A DNA stretch of 6,892 bases. Source: JABSQH01 sp039177505 (GTDB lineage Bacteria; Actinomycetota; Acidimicrobiia; Acidimicrobiales; Ilumatobacteraceae). This document shows, piece by piece, positions 1 to 4,718 of this stretch. Positions within the stretch are counted from its first letter, which is position 1. Every line of letters begins with the position of its first letter. The stretch is from assembly GCA_039177505.1 (NCBI GenBank), contig JBCDFR010000104.1:1-6892 (forward strand), written 5' to 3'. The position numbers and the translations under genes are program-made. A model generated the notes under the pieces. That model was not told where the DNA came from and searched no databases. It was given only the letters and a program-made list of their open reading frames with translations.

Positions 1-39
1 CGTCCACGTCCGACGCTGCTTCTTCTTTCCTTCGCTCAT
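1..39 (-). CDS. Transposase N-terminus, partial (probably IS3-family OrfA)
   Basis: Only the first 13 codons are present, reading MSEGKKKQRRTWT, and the gene runs off the left end. The ATG at 39-37 has an excellent Shine-Dalgarno sequence (AAGGAG, five bases before the start), so this is a genuine gene start. A short basic N-terminus followed by R-R-x-W/F-T is how many IS3-family OrfA proteins begin, just before their helix-turn-helix DNA-binding domain. Other IS families, or an unrelated small basic protein, cannot be excluded from so few residues. Its position right beside an interrupted Tn3 transposase gene supports the IS reading. Confidence 0.5.
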   Translation of the reverse strand, partial: MSEGKKKQRRTWT

Positions 40-103
40 GTCCTCTCCTTCGAGAGCTCAGAGCGACCATCCTCCCAAACAGATCAGGAAGGCGAAACTG
101 TCA
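1..103 (-). mobile_element. Edge of an insertion sequence (IS3-like, left part of window)
   Basis: The minus strand carries a transposase-like start codon at 39, and the DNA upstream of it runs to about 103, where Tn3 transposase homology begins abruptly. On the minus strand the sequence at the proposed edge begins TGACAGTTTCGCC, compatible with an IS terminus starting with TG. The other end of the element lies outside the window, so neither a matching inverted repeat nor a target duplication can be tested. The edge at 103 is inferred mainly from where tnpA homology starts. Confidence 0.45.
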
Positions 104-208
104 ACCACCCAACAGGGTCCGCGTCACGGTCTCACACCGCTGTTCTGGACTCACGTGAAGCCGTACGGCGAAGTCCGACTCGACATGAACCGGCGCCTCG
201 ACCTGTGA
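104..208 (+). pseudogene. tnpA: 3' remnant of a Tn3-family transposase gene (tnpA)
   Basis: The last 34 codons read into the stop TGA at 206-208. The product ends LTPLFWTHVKPYGEVRLDMN followed by RRLDL. A conserved LTP-LFW-x-H-x-x-PYG-x-x-x-L-x-M block closing with R-L-x-L is what I recognise as the C-terminus of Tn3-family transposases. A second copy lies at 2795-2911: over 66 bases (140-205 against 2837-2902) 54 are identical. The rest of the gene is missing, apparently because an insertion sequence ends at about 103. Most of tnpA could lie beyond that insertion, outside the window. As seen here the gene is broken. Confidence 0.7.
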
Positions 209-261
209 GGCGGGCGACACACCGCGAACATCGCTCGGGCAGGAGTTGTCCACTTTTCCTC

Positions 262-288
262 TGGTGACACGTTCGTTACCAGCACCCC
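262..288 (+). repeat. Right terminal inverted repeat of the first Tn3-family element
   Basis: Read inward on the minus strand it begins GGGGTGCTGGTAACGAACGT. A GGGG start is typical of Tn3-family ends, which are usually about 38 bp. It matches the right repeat at 2925-2951 at 24 of 27 positions. It lies 53 bases after the tnpA stop codon, in the expected orientation for the right end. The stretch after it, 289-437, shows no gene, repeat or clear terminator. Confidence 0.65.
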
Positions 289-437
289 GGCTCACATCGC
301 GAACCACCACCCGCAACCGAACCCCCCTGGGTCATGCGGGCATCATCGTCCGCCCGTCAACCTCCCACGGAATGTGACGCTCTCCGAGTAGCTCACCTAC
401 ACAATCGAGATCACGCTCAAGTGTCGGTGGTGACGGG

Positions 438-935
438 CTACAGCTCCCCGATCTCGATTCCGACGACCGCAGTGCCGCCACTGCTGATGTCGTAGTTGTC
501 TGGGATGACGGCGTTTACGGGTAGCCCGTCGCTTGACCCAATCAGGAACGTCGATTCGTTGGCTGTGATGTCCGATGGTGCTTCTGCGACGACGACGTGG
601 AGCTTTCCCGTCTCAGTTCCGCTCGTGATTTCGCACGTATCGAGCGCACCTGTGATGTCGATCTGTTGATCGGAAACGACGACAAGGCCGCTATTGGCGT
701 CCAATATGGCAGTGCCGTCACTGTCGGGAGGCACCGGCACCGCAATGTCAGATCCGCCAGCCTCGACGAGGCTCGACTGATAGATCACGTAGTCCGGGCG
801 GTCAAACTCATCTTCGGTGACCCGAAGCTCCTGGTACGGGCCTAGGTCTTCGAATACACATCCCGATGCCTCGTTGTCGCTGCTGCACGCAAATAGTAGT
901 ACAGCAGTTGCCGAGGCCGGTAACAGTCTGTGCAC
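438..935 (-). CDS. Small secreted lipoprotein of unknown function
   Basis: This 165-residue protein has a short lipoprotein signal peptide: one arginine (R3), a hydrophobic stretch (residues 4-16) and the lipobox LFAC. C17 would be lipidated and the protein anchored to the outer face of the membrane. The mature part is acidic and rich in Asp, Ser, Gly and Val, suggesting a beta-rich fold. C26 and C101 could form a disulfide. No catalytic motif or known family was recognised. The start is GTG at 935, three bases after the stop of the preceding gene. No clear Shine-Dalgarno sequence is visible, so translation is probably coupled to that gene. It is the last gene of a three-gene operon whose other products are also exported. 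The DNA is less GC-rich than the operon at 3035-6640. Confidence 0.75.
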   Translation of the reverse strand: MHRLLPASATAVLLFACSSDNEASGCVFEDLGPYQELRVTEDEFDRPDYVIYQSSLVEAGGSDIAVPVPPDSDGTAILDANSGLVVVSDQQIDITGALDTCEITSGTETGKLHVVVAEAPSDITANESTFLIGSSDGLPVNAVIPDNYDISSGGTAVVGIEIGEL

Positions 936-938
936 GAG

Positions 939-1580
939 CTACAGCACCGAGGATTCGTATGTAGACCGAACCTGGACCAAATAGTCGGTGAAGATGGGCT
1001 GATTGCGTTCCGCCCACTCGGGGGCCAGATCCAGCAGTAGCGCATTGAAGTCATCCACCATCGCGGCTTCGCACTCGTCTGCCTGATCTTGAATCGAACT
1101 GGCGCTTTGTCCGGACGAGAGTGATTCGCCGTCGAGACCCGATGCGAGGGCAGCGTTCAACTCCGTTGGATCACTCCAGTCACCGCCCATGCAGAGCACC
1201 CAAACCTCTTGGACTGCCTTTGCCTGCGGCAACGCGGCGGCACTGTCGTAGAGCTCATCGAGCGCATTGCCGGCGCGCTGGCTGGCATCCCAGAACGCAA
1301 CACTCCTAGACTCTGCGGCTGCATTTTGAACGCTGTTCCAAAGCTCGGGGTCGTCCAAGAGTTCGACCATCGAAACTCCCCCCGAAACTATCCCCAGTTC
1401 CGCATCAACCGTTGCCGCCGCCTCAGCGTAGACTCCCGGAGTAAAGTCTAGATAGCCAGCGTCATTATGTGAGTGTGCCGGCACAGGTGGCTGAGCGTCC
1501 TGACTCAAGGCAGCGCTGCCGCCGATGGCAACCAATGCGACTGCCGCACCGGCTGTGAGTGTGCCTCGATTCCAGTTCAT
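939..1580 (-). CDS. Secreted protein of unknown function
   Basis: The product has 213 residues. Its N-terminus is a classical signal peptide: N4 and R5, a hydrophobic core at residues 8-25 rich in Ala, Val and Gly, and likely cleavage near residues 24-26, just before QDAQPPVP. There is no lipobox, so the mature protein should be released or held in the cell wall. The mature part is mostly helical in character, acidic, and has only two cysteines (C130 and C170) that could pair. The ATG at 1580 is preceded by AGAAGGAAG about nine bases upstream, which supports this start. It is the middle gene of the operon: the previous gene ends 22 bases before its start, and the lipoprotein gene begins three bases after its stop. 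No family was recognised. Confidence 0.75.
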   Translation of the reverse strand: MNWNRGTLTAGAAVALVAIGGSAALSQDAQPPVPAHSHNDAGYLDFTPGVYAEAAATVDAELGIVSGGVSMVELLDDPELWNSVQNAAAESRSVAFWDASQRAGNALDELYDSAAALPQAKAVQEVWVLCMGGDWSDPTELNAALASGLDGESLSSGQSASSIQDQADECEAAMVDDFNALLLDLAPEWAERNQPIFTDYLVQVRSTYESSVL

Positions 1581-1602
1581 AATTCAATGCTTCCTTCTAC
1601 GC

Positions 1603-2268
1603 TTAGCACTTGAACTCGGGTTGAACATTGTCATAGACGACATCGGTGCGAATTCTGATCACGGGGTACGGCGGCGACGTGGCGAAGCCGAGCACGAGCG
1701 TCTCGAACACGGTGTCTGTGCGGTAGCGATTGGTCTCACTACGGCAGTCCTGTCCATCAAATCCCGACCATTGCGTACCCTGGACCCCGGTCCAATTACC
1801 GATACCGCGATGGTGCCAGTTACATCCAAACCCTCCGCAGACTTTTGTCATCGCCAGGACGCGCGCTCTGTAGCTCCCGCAGTACCTATTCTCGAGCGTA
1901 ATAGCGCCATTGTGGAACACACTGTGAGTGGAGTAGCGGTAGGGGGGATCGGCGAACATCAAGAACCAGGCGTGGGTACTGCAGCCAAGCTCGTTCTGCT
2001 CCGGCATCGGGCTTGACTGGATCGATTCCTCGACTCGGTCGTACGAAGCGGCAGTGACTTCGGAATACAGCATCACGGAAACGACCACGATTCCAACGAG
2101 AACACAAGCAGAGAAGAACCGTCTCAGCTTTAACGGCCCGAATCGGCGATAGAGGATCCCTCTCCAAGCAAGGTCTCGCTCCCCAAAGGACTCTTTACGA
2201 ATGCAGTCGTCGAGGACCCGAGGGGGTGCTTCGTTGGGCGGGCGTTCGTTGGAGTGGTTAGATAGCAT
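1603..2268 (-). CDS. Single-pass membrane protein with a cysteine-rich outer domain
   Basis: The product has 221 residues. Residues 1-50 are polar and basic just before the membrane (RRFGPLKLRR) and should be cytoplasmic. Residues 51-70 form one transmembrane helix, and the remaining 150 should lie outside the cell. The outer part holds six cysteines (96, 130, 144, 149, 175 and C-terminal 221), enough for three disulfides, and is rich in Tyr, Trp and Gly, with a stretch CGGFGCNWHHRGIGNW. This suggests a compact disulfide-stabilised domain; its function is unknown. The ATG at 2268 has GAGG about ten bases upstream. It is the first gene of the three-gene operon. No convincing -35/-10 pair was found in 2269-2400, although the promoter should lie there. 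Sampled GC is about 53%. Confidence 0.7.
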   Translation of the reverse strand: MLSNHSNERPPNEAPPRVLDDCIRKESFGERDLAWRGILYRRFGPLKLRRFFSACVLVGIVVVSVMLYSEVTAASYDRVEESIQSSPMPEQNELGCSTHAWFLMFADPPYRYSTHSVFHNGAITLENRYCGSYRARVLAMTKVCGGFGCNWHHRGIGNWTGVQGTQWSGFDGQDCRSETNRYRTDTVFETLVLGFATSPPYPVIRIRTDVVYDNVQPEFKC

Positions 2269-2400
2269 GGTCGCGGGACCTCATTGCTAACCAGAAAGGA
2301 TCGTATGGTGGCAGATGTCTGCGTCGCTCTGTCACCGGCGCAGCGTATTTCCAGCGACCTAAGCGTGACCTCAACGGAGCCTTAAGGACGCGCCGACATC

Positions 2401-2427
2401 GGGGTGTCGGTAAGAAACGTGTCATGA
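2401..2427 (+). repeat. Left terminal inverted repeat of the Tn3-derived element
   Basis: It begins GGGGTGTCGGTAAGAAACGT and continues GTCATGA. It differs from the inverted complement of 2925-2951 only at positions 8, 14 and 15 within the first 27 bases, and similarity falls away after that. The GGGG start fits Tn3-family ends. Confidence 0.65.
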
Positions 2428-2794
2428 GCGGCAAACGAGCCGCGAAACCCCTGCTCAGAGCTGCTGCTGTCCTCTCGTGCGGCGACGGCGGGCTCGGCTC
2501 AGGGCTGAGTGCGAAGTCCCAGCTCAGCAAGGGTGGCGACAGCGGTCTTGCCGCTGGCGACACGTTTCTCGGGTATGAGCAACGGAGGAACAGAAAGCAG
2601 CGTTAGTGAGTCCTAGGGAGGGCGAATCGCCTGGTAGCGGAGCTGCCGCCACAGTTCGGAGGTCGACTTGGCGACAGCTCGCGGTGAAGCCGGTGCGGCG
2701 TCGAAGGAGCCGCGTCAGCCCTGTTCACGGCTGCGGCGTCGCCGCTTAGCGCTAGATCCTGTTCCTGCGCAGCTCATCCCCGGAACCCGGCCGC

Positions 2795-2911
2795 CTCGAA
2801 CAACTCACCCCAGCCGACCGCCGCGGCCTCGCCCCGCTCTTCTGGACCCACATTGCGCCCTACGGCGAAGTCCGACTCAACATGAACCAACGACTCGACC
2901 TCACCGAATAG
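2795..2911 (+). pseudogene. tnpA: 3' relic of a Tn3-family transposase gene inside the miniature element
   Basis: The open stretch from about 2795 to the TAG at 2909-2911 translates as RLEQLTPADRRGLAPLFW, then THIAPYGEVRLNMNQRLDLT and a final E. It matches the C-terminal block of the remnant at 104-208 (54 of 66 bases identical over the shared core), preceded here by the LTPxDRRGL stretch I associate with Tn3-family transposases. Upstream of about 2795 the homology stops without an insertion-sequence edge, so the rest of tnpA was deleted. The stop codon lies one base before the 40 bases leading to the element end. It is not functional. Confidence 0.65.
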
Positions 2912-2924
2912 CCAGTCCTGCACT

Positions 2925-2951
2925 TCATGACACGTTCGTTACCAACACCCC
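2925..2951 (-). repeat. Right terminal inverted repeat of the Tn3-derived element
   Basis: Read inward on the minus strand it begins GGGGTGTTGGTAACGAACGT and continues GTCATGA. It is nearly identical to 262-288 and is the inverted partner of 2401-2427. It follows the tnpA relic's stop codon directly, the standard arrangement at the transposase end of a Tn3-family element. Confidence 0.65.
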
Positions 2952-3034
2952 AATCTGAACCAGGTCGCGAGCCCACGACGACCATGCGTTGCGGACCTCG
3001 TAGCCGGGTCGACCGGTCAGGGCACGCCCTCGAT

Positions 3035-3235
3035 CTAGCCGACGACCTGAGTGACCTGAGTGACCTGAGTGACGCAGACACCCTCAACTTCGACGGTGAG
3101 CGACGCCGAGGTGACGCACAACGCGGTCAGGGTCGGGCTCGCAGTGACCGGCATCATGCCGTCGAACCGCGTCGGCTCGGGAGCGAGAGGGTCGAGATCG
3201 GCGAGGTCAACGCTCAGGCGGTCTGCGAGTCGCAC
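3035..3235 (-). CDS. 66-residue Ser/Thr/Cys-rich peptide, possible modified-peptide precursor
   Basis: The reading frame has the signature of true high-GC coding sequence by my hand count: about 71% G/C at first, 48% at second and 80% at third codon positions. The first 26 residues contain an acidic, leucine-rich helix-like stretch (LADRLSVDLADLDPLAPE), similar in style to leader peptides of ribosomally made, modified peptides. The last 38 residues (P29-G66) hold eight Thr, three Ser and two Cys (C40, C54), no Lys, and finish with three TQV units encoded by a 9-bp tandem repeat. The GTG start at 3235 has no Shine-Dalgarno sequence but has TACAAT exactly seven bases upstream, the layout of leaderless actinobacterial genes. 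It lies 51 bases after the methyltransferase gene on the same strand. I recognise no homologue. The precursor role is inference; a small unrelated protein or chance ORF remains possible. Confidence 0.4.
   Translation of the reverse strand: MRLADRLSVDLADLDPLAPEPTRFDGMMPVTASPTLTALCVTSASLTVEVEGVCVTQVTQVTQVVG
3044..3070. repeat. Three perfect tandem copies of a 9-bp unit
   Basis: GACCTGAGT occurs three times in a row without mismatch, followed by a partial fourth copy (GAC). The unit length is a multiple of three, so it preserves the minus-strand frame of the small ORF at 3035-3235, where it encodes TQV three times near the C-terminus. Copy number could vary by slippage. It is too short and has no spacers, so it is not a CRISPR array. 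Confidence 0.85.
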
Positions 3236-3242
3236 AGGCGGT

Positions 3243-3248
3243 ATTGTA
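3243..3248 (-). promoter_or_regulatory. Possible -10 element for leaderless transcription of the small peptide gene
   Basis: TACAAT (fits TANNNT) ends seven bases before the GTG at 3235, which would place the transcript's first base at the start codon. This spacing is characteristic of leaderless genes in Actinobacteria. No recognisable -35 hexamer lies 16-18 bases further upstream, which is often the case for such promoters but weakens the call. Confidence 0.35.
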
Positions 3249-3286
3249 AGACAGCCGACTTCGATGGATCGGTGGCGAACCTTAAT

Positions 3287-4153
3287 TCACTCCTGTGTCT
3301 TGTTGGTGGTGGTTGAGTGATCGGGTTCGACCCGAGGTTCGAGTTCGACGATGTACAGCGGGCTGAGGCCGGTGTCCTCGACGCTGTAGCCGTGTTGGAG
3401 ATCGGACCAGTTCTCGTAGATGCCATTGCAGCGCAGCCCGACATCCGCTGCACATGCGACGAGTTCGTCAGGCTCGACCAGGCGGGTGACTTCATGAGTG
3501 CGTCGGCGGTGAGCGCCGTCGGGCCACTCCATGTCGAACTCCCAGCGAGTGCCATCCAGAAAGGAGTGGGCGACGACGTCGGACAACCCGTGTGCCGGGA
3601 AGTCGAAATCGAGGCGTTGCTGGTGTCCGTGCAACCTGCGTACAACGCTCGGGCGGTGGGTCTCGACGATCACCACACCGCGATCGTGGATGCTCGTTCG
3701 CGCCAATCTCAGAGCAGCAGTACGTTCCGGTTCGGAACCGAGCATCGAGATGGTCCCGCACACACAAATGGCTGCGTCGTACCGTCGTCGTGGTGACCAG
3801 GACCTGATGTCGGCACGTTCTAACTCGAGTGACGCAGTGCGGCCCGCGATGGCGCCCGCGCGCCTACGCGCAACGGCGAGCAGCTCGGCCGACGAGTCGA
3901 TTCCGTGGACATCAACACCGTGATCGATCAGCGGAATGGCGACTCGCCCGGTGCCCACACCAAGCTCGACGACGGACCAACGACCATCTGTCGCCACGGT
4001 CGACACGCGTCCAGCGATCGCATCGGCCACGACACGTCCCGAGTCGGCCGGCACGAAGTGGTCGTAGACGTCGTGGAACTGTTCGCCGTACGTCCGGGTC
4101 TGGTCGGGCCACTGGGGTTCCGACCGCCTGGGGTTCGTTGCGGGATCAAGCAT
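3287..4153 (-). CDS. Class I SAM-dependent methyltransferase
   Basis: This 288-residue cytosolic enzyme should transfer a methyl group from S-adenosylmethionine. The Rossmann-fold motifs are in order: motif I VVELGVGTGR at 61-70 (glycine-rich SAM loop), the acidic end of beta-2 in HGIDSS with D86 (ribose contacts), ADIRSW at 114-119 and YDAAIC at 125-130. The N-terminal YGEQFHDVYDHF stretch (22-33) resembles small-molecule and N-methyltransferases such as sugar N,N-dimethyltransferases, so the target could be an amine or carboxylate. The substrate cannot be read from sequence. The ATG at 4153 has a good site, GGAGG, four to five bases before it, and overlaps the end of the preceding gene by 8 bp. 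Co-translation with the SdpA-like gene suggests it works on the same product. The tail after residue 270 is poorly ordered and charged. Confidence 0.85.
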   Translation of the reverse strand: MLDPATNPRRSEPQWPDQTRTYGEQFHDVYDHFVPADSGRVVADAIAGRVSTVATDGRWSVVELGVGTGRVAIPLIDHGVDVHGIDSSAELLAVARRRAGAIAGRTASLELERADIRSWSPRRRYDAAICVCGTISMLGSEPERTAALRLARTSIHDRGVVIVETHRPSVVRRLHGHQQRLDFDFPAHGLSDVVAHSFLDGTRWEFDMEWPDGAHRRRTHEVTRLVEPDELVACAADVGLRCNGIYENWSDLQHGYSVEDTGLSPLYIVELEPRVEPDHSTTTNKTQE

Positions 4154-4718
4154 CGGTCCTCCACGGTTCGAAGCGCGAGGCGAACAGGTAGTCTGGCGTG
4201 TCGTTGGTGTCGTAACCGGGGTCGGCGACCACGACGAACTGGAAACCGCGCGGCGGCTCAGGGACCCGCTGACTGATACGCCGCTCGACGTAGTCCCTCA
4301 CCAGGCGGTACGCAACGGATCTGTGCAGTCTGTCCGGATCCAGCCCGACGGCCTTAGTCAGCTCTGTGCACGCATCGAAGAGCCCCTTCTGGGTGCGTCG
4401 CTCGGGAAACCACAGAGCCTGCGCCAGACGGCGCGGGGCGATCTCGGCAGCGTCCTGCCACGCTGACGGTTCACCAGCATCGTCGACCCAACGGTACATG
4501 ACCCGGTAGTCGTGAATCGCCGGTCGCGGCGCAAAGAACCGCCAGTCCGGCAACAGCGTCATGGTCCAGGGATTGGACCGAACCCGATCGAAGTTTCGGT
4601 TGGCGTGCTGGCTTGCGGCGGTCGCCACAAGCCACGCGGCGAGTAGCACCTCGATGAGATTCGGCACGCCGACCGACGCAGCGCGGCGAACCACCGTGCT
4701 GGCGCGGTCCCGGCTCAT
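4146..4718 (-). CDS. SdpA-like single-pass membrane protein, HTTM partner
   Basis: The product has 190 residues. One transmembrane helix lies at about 19-36 (PNLIEVLLAAWLVATAAS) after a basic N-terminus. It is followed by LLPDWRFFAPRPAIHDYRVMYR-type sequence at 55-76. A Pro-x-W-x-FF-x-P motif directly after the helix is characteristic of SdpA-type proteins and of other small partners encoded beside HTTM/SdpB proteins. In B. subtilis SdpA works with SdpB to mature the SDP toxin. The rest (80-190) is a soluble domain with conserved-looking aromatic residues and no catalytic motif that I know. The start overlaps the stop of the upstream HTTM-hydrolase gene by four bases (ATGA), and no strong Shine-Dalgarno sequence is visible, so translation is probably coupled and the two proteins probably form a complex. 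The SdpA link is a motif judgement, not an alignment. Confidence 0.65.
   Translation of the reverse strand: MSRDRASTVVRRAASVGVPNLIEVLLAAWLVATAASQHANRNFDRVRSNPWTMTLLPDWRFFAPRPAIHDYRVMYRWVDDAGEPSAWQDAAEIAPRRLAQALWFPERRTQKGLFDACTELTKAVGLDPDRLHRSVAYRLVRDYVERRISQRVPEPPRGFQFVVVADPGYDTNDTPDYLFASRFEPWRTDA

Larger units (their letters stand above)
2401..2951 (+). mobile_element. Tn3-derived miniature inverted-repeat element, about 551 bp
   Basis: The element is bounded by inverted repeats that both start GGGGTGT: the left at 2401-2427 and the right at 2925-2951. They match at 24 of the first 27 bases. A tnpA 3' relic sits directly inside the right repeat, as in a complete Tn3-family transposon, so this looks like an internally deleted derivative that could be moved in trans. 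Between the left repeat and about 2790 I recognise no gene. A short hairpin (CAGCGG-TCTTG-CCGCTG, 2540-2556) is the only other structure, and no res site was identified. The flanking five bases (acatc on the left, aatct on the right) do not match, so there is no target duplication. The insertion may be old or rearranged. Confidence 0.65.

Noticed and set aside
1525..2016. Plus-strand open frame of 163 codons across two minus-strand genes.
   Set aside because: It has no ribosome binding site or motif, and it is antisense to the signal-peptide and membrane-protein genes.
289..2400. Three-gene operon as the cargo of one composite transposon bounded by Tn3 ends.
   Set aside because: The ends facing this segment are a right end on the left side and a left end on the right side, so both elements point away from it. 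No outward-facing inverted pair encloses the genes.
2269..2400. Promoter for the three-gene operon (TTGAGG and TACGAT hexamers on the minus strand).
   Set aside because: The hexamers do not form a pair with 16-18 bp spacing, so no promoter position can be assigned.
2424..2606. 60-codon plus-strand frame starting at the inner edge of the left inverted repeat.
   Set aside because: It has no ribosome binding site, its start codon lies within the transposon end, and the composition is low-complexity. It may be a passenger relic but cannot be supported.
2396..2956. 5-bp target-site duplication around the miniature element.
   Set aside because: The flanks are acatc on the left and aatct on the right, which do not match.
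3044..3073. CRISPR-like repeats.
   Set aside because: The units are 9 bp, directly abutting and without spacers. It is a simple tandem repeat.
3035..4153. Daptide-type peptide cluster (small peptide plus methyltransferase).
   Set aside because: The aminotransferase and dehydrogenase-type enzymes I associate with daptide clusters are not in the window. The methyltransferase alone is not specific enough.
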